The notes under the pieces were generated by a model. It searched no databases. It worked only from the letters and a program-made list of their open reading frames with translations, and had not been told where the DNA came from. A program made the position numbers and the translations under genes. 64,000 nucleotides of DNA. Source: Vibrio ruber DSM 16370. GTDB taxonomy: Bacteria; Pseudomonadota; Gammaproteobacteria; Enterobacterales; Vibrionaceae. The DNA is taken from the NCBI RefSeq assembly GCF_900163965.1, contig NZ_FULE01000005.1, positions 1 through 64,000 of the forward strand, in the 5' to 3' direction. Of this stretch, positions 18,714-27,730 are shown one piece after another. Numbering within the stretch: the first letter of the stretch is position 1; the number at the start of each line of letters is the position of its first letter.

Positions 18714-20022
18714 GATGTTAACCCTTGTTTTACTGGCCTGTATCCTGACCGCTTTTGTGTTAGGTGCACAAGTAGGACTGGCATTGGGTGGTATTGCCAT
18801 GGGCGTCGGCTATTTGGTCTGGGGAGAGGCATTGTTTAATATTGTGCCGACGACCGTTGAGAGCACATTTTTTAATTTTATCTTATTAGCGATCCCACTT
18901 TATATTTATATGGGACAGATCCTGACCCGCTCCGGGATTGGGGATGCCATGTTTAATGCCAGTCAATTGGTGATCGGCCGGTTGCGCGGTTCTTTGGCGA
19001 TTAGTGTGATTGGGGTTTGCTCGATGATTGGTGCCATGGTCGGTATTATCGGTGCCGGTATCATGACTTCCAGTAGTATTGCTCTCAAACCGATGCTTGA
19101 GCGTGGTTATGATAAAAAGCTGGCACTTGGGGTCATTATGGCTGGTGGCTCTCTGGGGATTTTGATTCCACCGAGTATCCCCATGATTATGTTCGCTTCT
19201 GCAACCCAAAACTCAGTGGGCAAAATGTTCTTGGGAGCGATGATCCCGGCGCTGATCACCATCGTCCTGTTGATTACTTACGTAATTATCTCCTGTAAAT
19301 TGCATCCGGAACGGGCACCGCTTGATTCTGATAACGATATTCAGGTCCCAAAAGGGTATGAGTTATTTAAGACGATCCGCGATGGTGCGTCGTCACTCGC
19401 CCTGATCGTGGTGGTTCTTGGTAGTATTATTGCCGGGATCGCGACACCGACCGAGTCCGGTGCTTTAGGCGTGATGGGCGCCATCCTCTTATCGATTCTG
19501 TTTAAGCGCTTTAAACCGGAGATGTTAAGACGCTCGGGGATGCAGACTGCAATGCTGGTGAGCGTGGCAATGTGGATTATTCTCGGTGCATCGGTTTTCA
19601 GTAATTTCCATTTATTGATGGGAATTCAGGGCATGGTGTCCGGGTTTACCCAAGGGTTGGACTTACCACCGATCATGATCATCATTATGTTCCAGCTGAT
19701 CATGTTGCTATTGGGGTTCATCATCGATGAATTCATCATTGTGCTGATGTGTGCTCCGATCTTTACCCCGGTTGCTGTATCACTTGGCTATGATCCGATT
19801 TGGTTCGGCGTGCTGATGATTCTGAATATTGTGATTGCTGTTCAGACTCCGCCTTATGGTTTTGCGCTGTTCTATCTGAAGGGGATTGCGCCGAAAGGGG
19901 TGACCATGATGGATCTGTATAAATCGGTATTACCGTTTATTACGGTGCAGTTTATTGTGCTGGTTATCTGTATGGTTTTTCCTGATCTGGTGACTTGGTT
20001 ACCCAATCTGGTGATTCATTAA
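18703..20022 (+). CDS. TRAP transporter large permease (DctM family)
   Basis: This is the 439-residue large permease that carries substrate across the inner membrane with sodium. It is hydrophobic throughout, with family motifs GIIGAGIMTSSSIALKPML, GGSLGILIPPSIPMIMFA and ATPTESGALGVMGA. Start at 18703 with AGGAG 7 bases upstream; it overlaps the DctQ-like gene. A rho-independent terminator follows. The three genes plus gabD/gabT form one functional block. Confidence 0.92.
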   Translation: MGIEMLTLVLLACILTAFVLGAQVGLALGGIAMGVGYLVWGEALFNIVPTTVESTFFNFILLAIPLYIYMGQILTRSGIGDAMFNASQLVIGRLRGSLAISVIGVCSMIGAMVGIIGAGIMTSSSIALKPMLERGYDKKLALGVIMAGGSLGILIPPSIPMIMFASATQNSVGKMFLGAMIPALITIVLLITYVIISCKLHPERAPLDSDNDIQVPKGYELFKTIRDGASSLALIVVVLGSIIAGIATPTESGALGVMGAILLSILFKRFKPEMLRRSGMQTAMLVSVAMWIILGASVFSNFHLLMGIQGMVSGFTQGLDLPPIMIIIMFQLIMLLLGFIIDEFIIVLMCAPIFTPVAVSLGYDPIWFGVLMILNIVIAVQTPPYGFALFYLKGIAPKGVTMMDLYKSVLPFITVQFIVLVICMVFPDLVTWLPNLVIH

Positions 20023-20060
20023 TATCAGTCTGTTTCTATCGATGCTCATCGATGAAGAAA

Positions 20061-20086
20061 AACCTGCCATCAGGCAGGTTTTTTTT
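20061..20086 (+). terminator. Terminator of the TRAP operon
   Basis: AACCTGCC and GGCAGGTT form an 8-bp stem around ATCA, followed by a long T run, 39 bases after the large permease gene. Confidence 0.9.
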
Positions 20087-20123
20087 ATATCGGTGCGATG
20101 GAATGCATGACGGCAGATAAAGC

Positions 20124-20151
20124 AAAGCCCTTGCTTTGAAACAAGGGCTTT
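20124..20151 (-). terminator. Probable serA terminator
   Basis: AAAGCCCTTG and CAAGGGCTTT make a 10-bp perfect stem with an 8-base loop, 23 bases after the serA stop on the minus strand. The T run is short, so efficiency is uncertain. Confidence 0.6.
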
Positions 20152-20173
20152 GGTCTTGAAAATTAATCTGAGA

Positions 20174-21403
20174 TTAATGAAGAATTCGGGCGCGGATTGT
20201 GCCTTCGATTTTCTTCAGTTTTTGTAGTGCTTCTTCAGAGCGGGCGGTCTCAACATCAATGACAACATAACCGACATCAGCAGATGTTTGTAGATACTGT
20301 GCGGCAATGTTGATGCCATCCTGAGCAAAAATCGTGTTGATTTGATTCAGAATACCCGGACGGTTTTGGTGAATATGCAGCAGACGAGAACACTCTCTGA
20401 GTTCGGGGAGCGATACTTCGGGTAAATTGACACTGGAAACCGTTGAACCATTGTCAGAATATTTGACGATTTTGCCAGCCACTTCGCTGCCGATATTTTC
20501 TTGTGCTTCTTGCGTTGAGCCTCCGACATGGGGTGTCAGAATGACGTTATCGTACTGAAGCAGCTGTGACTCGAACGGGTCAGCATTGGTTTTCGGTTCA
20601 ACAGGGAACACATCAATTGCAGCACCGTTAACCTGTCCTGATTCTAATGCAGCACATAAAGCGTCGATATCGACAACTGTGCCGCGGGAAGCGTTGATAA
20701 AGATAGAATTTGGTCTCATTTGAGAAAATTCTTTACTGGAAATCATATTTTTGGTGTCTGGTGTTTCAGGCACGTGAAGTGAGATAACATCACATTTACC
20801 CAGCAGTTCTGCCAGAGAAGAAACTTGGATGGCATTGCCAAGTGAAAGTTTATTCTCAATATCGTAGTAATAAACTCTCATCCCTAAGTTTTCAGCAATA
20901 ATTCCTAGCTGAGTACCGATATGGCCATAACCGATAATACCGAGGTTCTTACCTCGCGCTTCGAAGCTTTGATCGGCACTTTTTTTCCAGATACCGCGGT
21001 GTGCTAAGGCATTTTTCTCTGGGATGCCCCGTAACAGCAGTAAGATTTCGCCCATGACTAATTCGGCAACGCTGCGGGTATTTGAGAATGGGGCATTGAA
21101 TACAGGAATCCCGAGTTTGGCAGCAGCACTTAGGTCGACTTGGTTTGTACCGATACAGAAACAACCAATACCAACTAGTTTTTTTGCAGCATTAATGACA
21201 TTCTCATTCAGGTTGGTACGGGAACGAATACCGACAAAATGCGCATCCTGGATAGATTCTAATAATTCGGCTTCTGATAATGAGCCTTTGTGATATTCGA
21301 TATTGGTATAGCCGGCTTCCTGAAGCACTTCTACCGCAGAGTTATGAACACCTTCAAGAAGTAAAATTTTAATTTTGTTTTTTTCCAATGAAACCTTGGC
21401 CAT
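20174..21403 (-). CDS. serA: D-3-phosphoglycerate dehydrogenase
   Basis: SerA oxidises 3-phosphoglycerate with NAD, the first step of serine synthesis. The 409-residue protein has the NAD-binding LGIIGYGHIGTQLG near residue 155, catalytic motifs INASRGTVVDIDAL and LTPHVGGSTQEAQENIG, and a C-terminal ACT domain (HQNRPGILNQINTIF) that binds serine for feedback control. The length matches the enteric type. It is monocistronic on the minus strand, next to rpiA as in E. coli. Confidence 0.97.
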   Translation of the reverse strand: MAKVSLEKNKIKILLLEGVHNSAVEVLQEAGYTNIEYHKGSLSEAELLESIQDAHFVGIRSRTNLNENVINAAKKLVGIGCFCIGTNQVDLSAAAKLGIPVFNAPFSNTRSVAELVMGEILLLLRGIPEKNALAHRGIWKKSADQSFEARGKNLGIIGYGHIGTQLGIIAENLGMRVYYYDIENKLSLGNAIQVSSLAELLGKCDVISLHVPETPDTKNMISSKEFSQMRPNSIFINASRGTVVDIDALCAALESGQVNGAAIDVFPVEPKTNADPFESQLLQYDNVILTPHVGGSTQEAQENIGSEVAGKIVKYSDNGSTVSSVNLPEVSLPELRECSRLLHIHQNRPGILNQINTIFAQDGINIAAQYLQTSADVGYVVIDVETARSEEALQKLKKIEGTIRARILH

Positions 21404-21585
21404 TATTTTTGTCCTTAACGATGGAAAGATAAAGAAATGAGCTGCACAGTGGCCAAAACGGAGAATTTAGCATTTTTTTAACAAGCAAACGTTTGCCTTG
21501 TGCATCTTCTCGCCATAAAGTAACAAAAAAAAGCCTTAAATGGTAAGAAATTTCCGTCATAAGGAATAATTTTTCTATAGCTAAT

Positions 21586-21614
21586 AAAAAAACGGTACGC
21601 AATGCACCGTTTTT
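21586..21614 (-). terminator. rpiA terminator
   Basis: On the minus strand AAAAACGGT and ACCGTTTTT form a 9-bp stem around a 9-base loop, followed by extra T residues, about 40 bases after the rpiA stop. Confidence 0.85.
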
Positions 21615-21652
21615 CATGATTTGTTGATATTGGCACTGATAATATTGATGAT

Positions 21653-22309
21653 CTACTCGATAAATTGGGTACCTTCGGGTGTCCCGATAATCACAATATC
21701 TGCCCCTCGATGTGCAAACAAACCATTGGTGACCACACCGGGGATGTTGTTGAGGGTTGATTCTAAGGCTTTCGGATCCGTTATCTGCATATTGTGAACG
21801 TCAAGGATGATATTGCCATTGTCGGTCAGTACACCTTCGCGATACACCGGGTCTCCGCCCAGTTTTTTCAGCTCCCGGGAAACCTGTTCCCGAGCCATTG
21901 GAATGACTTCAATCGGCAGCGGAAACTTACCCAATACATCAACTGTTTTGGTTCCGTCAACAATACATACAAATGTATCGGAGATCGCGGCAACGATTTT
22001 TTCCCGCGTGAGAGCCGCGCCTCCGCCTTTGATCATATCCCGCGTTGGATTGATTTCATCAGCACCATCAATATAGACATCCAGTTTTTCAACATCATTA
22101 CAGTCGAATACTTGAATCCCTAATGCTTCAAGTTTTTCCGTTGATGCTTTTGAGCTGGAGACAGCACCTTTAATCTCATCTTTGACTGACCCTAAAGCAT
22201 CGATAAAGTGATTGACGGTTGAGCCGGTGCCTACCCCGATGATGCCACCTTTGATGACATATTTGAGTGCAGCCCATCCCGCCTCTTTTTTCATTTCGTC
22301 TTGGGTCAT
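21653..22309 (-). CDS. rpiA: Ribose-5-phosphate isomerase A
   Basis: RpiA interconverts ribose 5-phosphate and ribulose 5-phosphate in the pentose phosphate pathway. The 218-residue protein shows [15 protein letters not shown] near residue 27, the active-site DGADEINP, and [15 protein letters not shown] with the catalytic glutamate. The 5' region contains two copies of TCTGAAGTAAAT, 16 bases apart (22343-22370), of unknown meaning. It has its own terminator. Confidence 0.96.
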   Translation of the reverse strand: MTQDEMKKEAGWAALKYVIKGGIIGVGTGSTVNHFIDALGSVKDEIKGAVSSSKASTEKLEALGIQVFDCNDVEKLDVYIDGADEINPTRDMIKGGGAALTREKIVAAISDTFVCIVDGTKTVDVLGKFPLPIEVIPMAREQVSRELKKLGGDPVYREGVLTDNGNIILDVHNMQITDPKALESTLNNIPGVVTNGLFAHRGADIVIIGTPEGTQFIE

Positions 22310-22461
22310 GTATTGTCTCCTGCTGATTGCGCGTGAATACGGTCTGAAGTAAATCGTATCTGAAGTAAATAATCTCTGAATATGTAATCGATATTGCAGC
22401 GGAGGATTATATACTCATCTTCACCGGAGTTGCAGCGTCAATCTATCTTTTCCTGTACCTA

Positions 22462-22499
22462 GGGGCTGTTGATCTTTCGTGGTTGAATTTTGTTCAACC
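22462..22499. repeat. Possible dispersed repeat with hairpin
   Basis: In the gap between rpiA and fau, GGGGCT is followed by TTTCGTGG and a hairpin (GGTTGAA/TTCAACC, 7 bp, loop TTTTG). Its first 27 bases agree at 21 positions with 60270-60296, between the chemoreceptor and glnE. This suggests a short repeated element, though two copies are thin evidence. Confidence 0.35.
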
Positions 22500-22581
22500 T
22501 GAACGGGTATTGATCGCGACGCGGGGCATGCCGCTTAGCTATCCTAAGCAAATGACCCCTTGCATCACACAGTTTTTGGCG

Positions 22582-23190
22582 CTATGCGTCCGATTGTTCC
22601 CAGCTCCAGATTTTGTCGGGTGTCACTATCTTTGGCAGCGGGACATCCCAGGATTCAACCGGTAGTTGTTCAACAAACTGACATGAGTGCGCTAAACCGA
22701 TAGGCTTGGCACCACTGCGGTTGTGAAACCAAGGCACCAGTGTTCGATCATAATAGCCGCCGCCCATGCCAAGACGATGTCCTGATGCATCAAAGCCAAC
22801 CAGTGGTGTAAAAATGAGATCGAGCTGACGTGTCGGAATAATCAGTTGTTTATTCAGGCGAGGTTCGGCAATCCCGTAGCGATTGGGAGCCATTTCGGTA
22901 TCGGGGGTATAGTGCAAAAAAAGCAGGTGGCCGGCTGAAAAAGGATGAATGACAGGGAGATAAATCGATTTGCCTTGCTGCCAGAGCCATTCAATCATTG
23001 CACTGGTGGAGAGCTCTCCGTCAGCCGATAAATAAACAGCGATGTGCTGGCTGGCGTCCAGTTCGGGTAAGCGGGAAAGCTGGTGAATGAGCTGCTGACT
23101 GGCAGATTGTTGAAACGCGTCGGAGAGTTGTTTTCTTTTTGTGCGGATCTGTTTTCGAAAATCAGCGCGTGTCATTTTGTCTTGGTGCAT
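22582..23190 (-). CDS. fau: 5-formyltetrahydrofolate cyclo-ligase
   Basis: Fau (YgfA) converts 5-formyltetrahydrofolate to 5,10-methenyltetrahydrofolate with ATP. The protein of about 202 residues has the family signature RLGMGGGYYDRTL and the region IYLPVIHPFSAGHLLFL. I start at ATG 23190; ATG 23175 is also possible, and a frame extension to 23244 would run into the 6S RNA. The gene begins just four bases after the predicted 3' end of 6S RNA, and the zapA-ssrS-fau order is the classic one, with fau expressed by readthrough from ssrS. Confidence 0.93.
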   Translation of the reverse strand: MHQDKMTRADFRKQIRTKRKQLSDAFQQSASQQLIHQLSRLPELDASQHIAVYLSADGELSTSAMIEWLWQQGKSIYLPVIHPFSAGHLLFLHYTPDTEMAPNRYGIAEPRLNKQLIIPTRQLDLIFTPLVGFDASGHRLGMGGGYYDRTLVPWFHNRSGAKPIGLAHSCQFVEQLPVESWDVPLPKIVTPDKIWSWEQSDA

Positions 23191-23193
23191 AGG

Positions 23194-23376
23194 GAACCCC
23201 AAAGTGCCGTTGCAGATGTTTGACCCTTGAACCAGCTGGTTCAAGGCGGATCAGTAATGTTGACCGTAGGCTTCTCGGTGCGTGCCGAGCTTGCTCAATA
23301 GCCAGCAAGTACCAACCCTTATGTATTGCTTATCGGCTCAGGGACGTAATCCGCTGACGAACACTTCAGGGTAAAT
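23194..23376 (-). ncRNA. ssrS: 6S RNA
   Basis: 6S RNA binds the sigma-70 holoenzyme by mimicking an open promoter and adjusts transcription in stationary phase. On the minus strand the 183 bases show the closing stem CCCTGAAGTG with CACTTTGGGG and the landmark GTCCCTGAGCCGATA. Also present are GAGCAAGCTCGG, ACCGAGAAGCCT, and the 3' arm CCTTGAACC/GGTTCAAGG, all in the same order as E. coli 6S RNA. Its place between zapA and fau confirms it. End points are approximate. Confidence 0.93.
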
Positions 23377-23390
23377 TTTGCGGCGTAGAG

Positions 23391-23699
23391 TTACGATTTT
23401 TCTTGCTCGACTTGATGAATCACACTATCCAGCGATATGGAGAGTTGCTCCATACGTGTCGCGAGATGATCCGTCGTTTGTTGATTCTCTTTTATCTTGC
23501 TTTGTAACTCATAACAAATATTTAAAGCAGCAATCGTGAGTAACTTCACTTCATTAGTCACCTTAGTTCTTTCCGCCATTTCTTTCAAACGATCATCCAG
23601 CTCTTTTGCTGCCTGAATGAGCGAATCCTCCTGACCCGGAGGGCAATTCACTCGTGTGATCTTTCCTAAAATCTCAACATCGACCGCTTGATTACTCAT
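23391..23699 (-). CDS. zapA: Cell division protein ZapA
   Basis: ZapA promotes FtsZ bundling at the division ring. The 102-residue product has the N-terminal VDVEILGKITRVNCPPGQE strand region and a C-terminal coiled coil rich in Q, E and L that mediates tetramer formation. The length matches the family. It lies directly upstream of ssrS on the minus strand and diverges from ygfB across 259 bases with no other gene seen. Confidence 0.93.
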   Translation of the reverse strand: MSNQAVDVEILGKITRVNCPPGQEDSLIQAAKELDDRLKEMAERTKVTNEVKLLTIAALNICYELQSKIKENQQTTDHLATRMEQLSISLDSVIHQVEQEKS

Positions 23700-23958
23700 G
23701 ACTTATGAACTCGCAACATGCCACTGTGAATGATACGTTGACGGTATCATCAAGACGGAAACTATAGGAAAAGCGTCGATAAGATTCAAGTCTTTCCCTT
23801 GATATCAAGGTCAATGATTGGTTAAAAACACAGATCTTAGACAATTCGGACAAAACCTGGTCGATTGTTCAGGACAGTTTAACAGATTTGATGTTTCGAA
23901 CATTTCAGCAACGAGACTGAGGTGGTAGGATTAGTTTTATTTTTCTTTAGGCAGCCCT

Positions 23959-24537
23959 ATGAGTGACAATAAGTTTCCTAAGTATGAGGCTTTTGCTGAT
24001 ACGCTAAAGTCTGTTTCCCTTTCCGTAACACCAGCCGAGTTGCATGGTTTTTTAACTGGGATGCTAGCCGGTGGTTTGAGCCCGGAAGATGGGCGCTGGC
24101 AACCGTTATTATTTGACTATACCAATGATGGCATGGGCTGGCCGATGGCTGCATTGGGTTTGGCGAGTGAGCTAATGGCTCATACCGCTGCAGAGTTGAC
24201 ACAAAATCATTTTCAGTTATGGCTGCTGCTGCCGCCGGACGATGGTGAACATAGTTTGTTTGAATTAGCCGATGGCGTATCTGAGTGGGTGAATCATTTT
24301 ATCTCCGGACTGGGGCTGGCCTATCAGAATGTCAATAAGCTATCGAATGATGCCAAAGAAGCCTTGAAGGATCTGGAAGAGATTGCCCGGCTTGGGATCG
24401 ACGAAGATGATGATCTTAAGGAACAGGCACTACTGCTGGAACAGGTGATCGAACATGTCAAAGCCTGTGCTCTGGCGCTCCATGCTGAATGTGGTATTCA
24501 GACTAAAACCGAGAATAAGCGCCCCACCATCCATTAA
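23959..24537 (+). CDS. ygfB: UPF0149 family protein YgfB
   Basis: A 192-residue protein of the UPF0149/YecA-like family, whose role is only partly known. It is all helical, with the family traits ELHGFLTGMLAGG near residue 31, DGVSEWVNHFISGLGLAY and a DDDLKE acidic stretch. It is the first gene of a group with ubiH and ubiI. In E. coli pepP lies between ygfB and ubiH, but here only about 65 bases separate them. Confidence 0.9.
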   Translation: MSDNKFPKYEAFADTLKSVSLSVTPAELHGFLTGMLAGGLSPEDGRWQPLLFDYTNDGMGWPMAALGLASELMAHTAAELTQNHFQLWLLLPPDDGEHSLFELADGVSEWVNHFISGLGLAYQNVNKLSNDAKEALKDLEEIARLGIDEDDDLKEQALLLEQVIEHVKACALALHAECGIQTKTENKRPTIH

Positions 24538-24602
24538 ATTGGTTTGATTGCGCAGGCCTCGTGTGCATGGTCGGCAAACATATAACAACGGAAAACAGTC
24601 GA

Positions 24603-25781
24603 ATGAAAATGTTTGATGTCATTATCTCTGGTGGTGCAATGGCCGGAGCGACACTGGCGCTGGCATTAGATGCCAGTTTTGGTGGAAAACTGCGGATCGC
24701 TGTGGTTGAGTCATGTGATTTTACGGCTCAGGCACATCCCGGATTTGACGCGCGATCCATTGCTCTTTCTGACGGGACTGTGCAAATACTCCGTGCATAC
24801 CAGCTTTGGGATGCTATTGAACCTTACGCCACACCGATCTCACGGATTCATGTCTCTGACCGTGGACATGCCGGGATGACTGATCTTGAAGCCGGTCGCC
24901 TTGGGATGTCAGCGCTGGGGTATGTGGTTGAGTTGGCCGATGTGGGGCAGGTTTATCATCGTCTGTTGCAAGAACGTCCTGCAATATCTCTGTTTTGTCC
25001 GGCAACCATTCACAGTGTTGAGCGTACGACCGATGAAGTGCGGGTAAGACTCGATGAACAATCAATTCTTCATGGCAAGCTCTTAATTGCCGCAGATGGT
25101 AATGCATCGACTTGTTGCCGCCAGTTGGGGATCGACCCTGAAATCCATGATTTTGAACAAGTTGCCGTGATTGCTAACGTTGAATTGAGTCAGCCCCATC
25201 AAGGGCAGGCTTTTGAACGTTTTACGTCGTGTGGGCCATTGGCATTGTTACCAATGACGCGTCAACGGATGTCAATGGTGTGGTGTGTCAGGCCTGATTC
25301 TCTGGCGGACATGACAGACCAAGACGATGAGACATTTTTAGCCCGGCTTCAGCAGACATTTGGTTGGCGGTTGGGCAAAATGAATCGTGTCGGTACGCGG
25401 GTGGCTTATCCGCTAAAACTGACTTATCGCTCTCGCGCGGTTTCTCATCGTTTTGCCATTATCGGTAATGCCGCTCAAACACTCCATCCGATTGCAGGGC
25501 AGGGGTTTAATTTGGGGATCCGGGATATCGCCACATTGGTTGAAGAAGTGCGACGACACCCGGATGATGTCGGGTGTTATGCCGCATTGTCTGCATTTCA
25601 ACATCGCCGAACCCCTGATCGACAAAAAACCATGGCAATGACTTCCGGTTTGGTTCACATTTTTTCCAATGAGTGGTTCCCTGCGGTTGTGGGAAGAAAT
25701 TTAGGCTTGATGGCTATTGATAATCTCCCCGTGCTCAAACAACCGTTGTTGACTCGGACGCTGGGACATGTATCTCGTTAG
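24603..25781 (+). CDS. ubiH: 2-octaprenyl-6-methoxyphenol hydroxylase
   Basis: UbiH is a flavin mono-oxygenase that hydroxylates ring position C1 in ubiquinone synthesis, at the membrane. The 392-residue protein has an FAD-binding N-terminus (ISGGAMAGATLALAL), HPGFDARSIALSDG, HVSDRGHAG and the second FAD motif IGNAAQTLHPIAGQGFNLG. These closely resemble enteric UbiH. I start at ATG 24603; GTG 24561 adds 14 residues without support. ubiI follows after 11 bases. Confidence 0.95.
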   Translation: MKMFDVIISGGAMAGATLALALDASFGGKLRIAVVESCDFTAQAHPGFDARSIALSDGTVQILRAYQLWDAIEPYATPISRIHVSDRGHAGMTDLEAGRLGMSALGYVVELADVGQVYHRLLQERPAISLFCPATIHSVERTTDEVRVRLDEQSILHGKLLIAADGNASTCCRQLGIDPEIHDFEQVAVIANVELSQPHQGQAFERFTSCGPLALLPMTRQRMSMVWCVRPDSLADMTDQDDETFLARLQQTFGWRLGKMNRVGTRVAYPLKLTYRSRAVSHRFAIIGNAAQTLHPIAGQGFNLGIRDIATLVEEVRRHPDDVGCYAALSAFQHRRTPDRQKTMAMTSGLVHIFSNEWFPAVVGRNLGLMAIDNLPVLKQPLLTRTLGHVSR

Positions 25782-25792
25782 AAGGTTTTTAT

Positions 25793-27013
25793 ATGATGCA
25801 AAGTTTTGATATTGCCATTATCGGTGGCGGTATGGTTGGGTTGACATTGGCCGCTGCATTGCAAAATACAGATTTAAGAATTGCGGTGATTGAAGGGTAT
25901 CAACCGGTATCAACATTAGAGGATGTTCCGGATATCCGCGTTTCAGCATTAAGCCGGGCCAGTGAACATATCTTGAAGAATGTCGGGATCTGGGACGGCA
26001 TTGTCCGCCGCCGCGCTTCACCCTATGGGGAAATGCATGTTTGGGAAAAAGACAGCTTTGCCCGGATTGAGTTTGATTGTCAGCAACTGTCTCAGCCCGA
26101 TTTAGGGCATATTGTTGAGAACCGAGTAGTTCAACTGGCCGCTTTGGATGTGGTGCAATCTCAGCAAAATGTCACCTTTTTTATGCCGGCCCATTGCCAG
26201 AGTATGGTGGTCGGAGAAAGCGAAGTCTGGTTGACACTCGATAATGGCAGTGCTTTGACAGCCAAGCTGATTGTAGGGGCTGATGGTGCAAACTCTTGGG
26301 TTCGTCAGCAGCAGGATATTCCGTTGACGCATTGGGATTACGGTCATACAGCTTTGGTTGCCACGGTGATGACAGAAGAGCCTCATCGGCAAATTGCACG
26401 ACAGATCTTTACACCTCAGGGGCCGCTGGCATTTTTGCCTCTGGCCGACCCGCATATGTGTTCTATTGTTTGGTCTACGGAACCGCAGCGAGCAGAAACG
26501 TTGCTGAATATGCCGACAGAACAGTTTAACCGTTCTCTTTGTGCTGAATTTGACCGACATCTTGGTTTATGCCAATTAGTGAGTGAGCGAGCTATCTTCC
26601 CTTTGAAAATGCGTTATGCCCGGGATTTTGTCTGTGAGCGTATCGCTCTCGCTGGCGATGCTGCCCATACTATCCATCCACTGGCAGGGCAGGGGGTCAA
26701 TCTTGGGCTGCTTGATGCCGCATCGTTAGCACAAGAACTCAAGACATTATGGCAGCAGGGTAAAGACATCGGGTACCAGCGTAACCTGCGCCAATATGAA
26801 CGCTGGAGAAAAGCCGAAGCGGCCAAGATGATTACGGCAATGCAGGGATTTAAGACCTTATTTTCCGGTGATTTCCCGGTGAAAAAATTAGTCCGGGGTC
26901 TGGGGATGTCGGTATTGAATCAAGTGCCGAATGTCAAAAATGAAATGATGATGCAGGCTTTGGGTGTTCGGGGGAATTTGCCGGAACTCGCAAAAACACA
27001 GAGTATCGATTGA
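25793..27013 (+). CDS. ubiI: 2-octaprenylphenol hydroxylase
   Basis: UbiI (VisC) is the flavin mono-oxygenase for C5 hydroxylation of the ubiquinone ring. The 406 residues contain the dinucleotide-binding IIGGGMVGLTLAAAL near residue 9, IRVSALSRASEHILK, and ALAGDAAHTIHPLAGQGVNLG. It is a paralogue of the upstream ubiH and is probably co-transcribed with it. A hairpin at 27039-27059 follows. Confidence 0.95.
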   Translation: MMQSFDIAIIGGGMVGLTLAAALQNTDLRIAVIEGYQPVSTLEDVPDIRVSALSRASEHILKNVGIWDGIVRRRASPYGEMHVWEKDSFARIEFDCQQLSQPDLGHIVENRVVQLAALDVVQSQQNVTFFMPAHCQSMVVGESEVWLTLDNGSALTAKLIVGADGANSWVRQQQDIPLTHWDYGHTALVATVMTEEPHRQIARQIFTPQGPLAFLPLADPHMCSIVWSTEPQRAETLLNMPTEQFNRSLCAEFDRHLGLCQLVSERAIFPLKMRYARDFVCERIALAGDAAHTIHPLAGQGVNLGLLDAASLAQELKTLWQQGKDIGYQRNLRQYERWRKAEAAKMITAMQGFKTLFSGDFPVKKLVRGLGMSVLNQVPNVKNEMMMQALGVRGNLPELAKTQSID

Positions 27014-27038
27014 CCTATTGTCTGAGTCCTGAACTGAA

Positions 27039-27059
27039 GGGCAACGTATCTCGTTGCCC
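27039..27059 (+). terminator. Terminator between ubiI and the small convergent gene
   Basis: GGGCAACG and CGTTGCCC form an 8-bp stem with a 5-base loop. T-rich sequence follows on the plus side (GATTCTGTTTT). It could serve both convergent transcripts. Confidence 0.6.
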
Positions 27060-27072
27060 GATTCTGTTTTGC

Positions 27073-27279
27073 TTATGCGTGTACGTATTTGAGCCGCATA
27101 ATTTCCTGATTAATTTCTTTGACCGTTCGATAATGGCGTGGTTCTGCTTGTTCGGGAAGCATCAGTTTCCCCTGATCGAACTCAAATTTACCGATACCGT
27201 CAATGTAGATTCTGCCTTTAAATAGCCGACTAATATGTTTAGCAATCATACTCGGTGTATAGCGCTTAAACAGTCTCAT
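27073..27279 (-). CDS. Small conserved-type hypothetical protein
   Basis: A 68-residue basic protein whose family I do not recognise by name. It starts MRLFKRYTPSMIAKHISRLF, followed by a short beta-like part (RIYIDGIGKFEFDQGKL) and a charged helix ending RLKYVHA. I choose the ATG at 27279 because AAAGGA lies 6 bases upstream; an upstream in-frame extension to 27339 has no ribosome site. No membrane segment or signal peptide. It converges on ubiI. It reads as a real gene because of its ribosome site and balanced composition. Confidence 0.7.
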   Translation of the reverse strand: MRLFKRYTPSMIAKHISRLFKGRIYIDGIGKFEFDQGKLMLPEQAEPRHYRTVKEINQEIMRLKYVHA

Positions 27280-27698
27280 ATTATCGTCCTTTCCTGAATA
27301 TCTGAGTTGCTCATCAGCTTGATGGCTCAGAGCCAGCAAACCTCTGTATCAACTTTGTGAGAACCCAATCCACTCCAACGATTCTATTTTGTTTCGTACT
27401 TCATGCTGTGATATTTGTAGTGAAATAATCATAACATGATGAGTCAATTGAATTTTTGTGCTGTCATCTACATATTTAACAGAATGAAATGAATCGTTTG
27501 TATCGGTTCTGTTAACTCTGAGACAGCTTATGCACATCTTCTGCAATGATGTGCTGTCCCCGTTCTCGGTGGACTATTAGGCCGGATTAGTGTGACACTT
27601 TTATAACAAAATTGCTGAATCATTGTTAAATTTTATGATGTTTACCCATCAATATAGTGTTTGACTCGTGCCTGTCAAAAAAATCCCTGACCTTCATG
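27280..27698. other. Intergenic stretch without recognised gene
   Basis: About 420 AT-rich bases. The only frames here (for example one of 65 codons on the minus strand) have no ribosome site and odd composition. I see no RNA gene in it. It probably carries the promoter of the small gene at 27073-27279. Confidence 0.5.
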
Positions 27699-27730
27699 AA
27701 AAAAAAGCCCGCATCTGTCTGGATACGGGC
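27699..27730 (-). terminator. Strong Rho-independent terminator
   Basis: On the minus strand GCCCGTATC pairs with GATGCGGGC (9 bp, one G-U) around a 6-base loop, followed by eight T. It ends either the candidate small RNA or the ygfZ/YbaK-like transcript. Confidence 0.9.

Noticed and set aside
12136..20086. The gab/TRAP block as a recently acquired genomic island
   Set aside because: It has no flanking repeats, integrase, tRNA junction or obvious change in codon use. It looks like an ordinary lineage-specific block.
27349..27546. A 65-codon minus-strand frame in the gap after the small hypothetical gene
   Set aside because: No ribosome site, no recognisable features and unusual composition; more likely non-coding.
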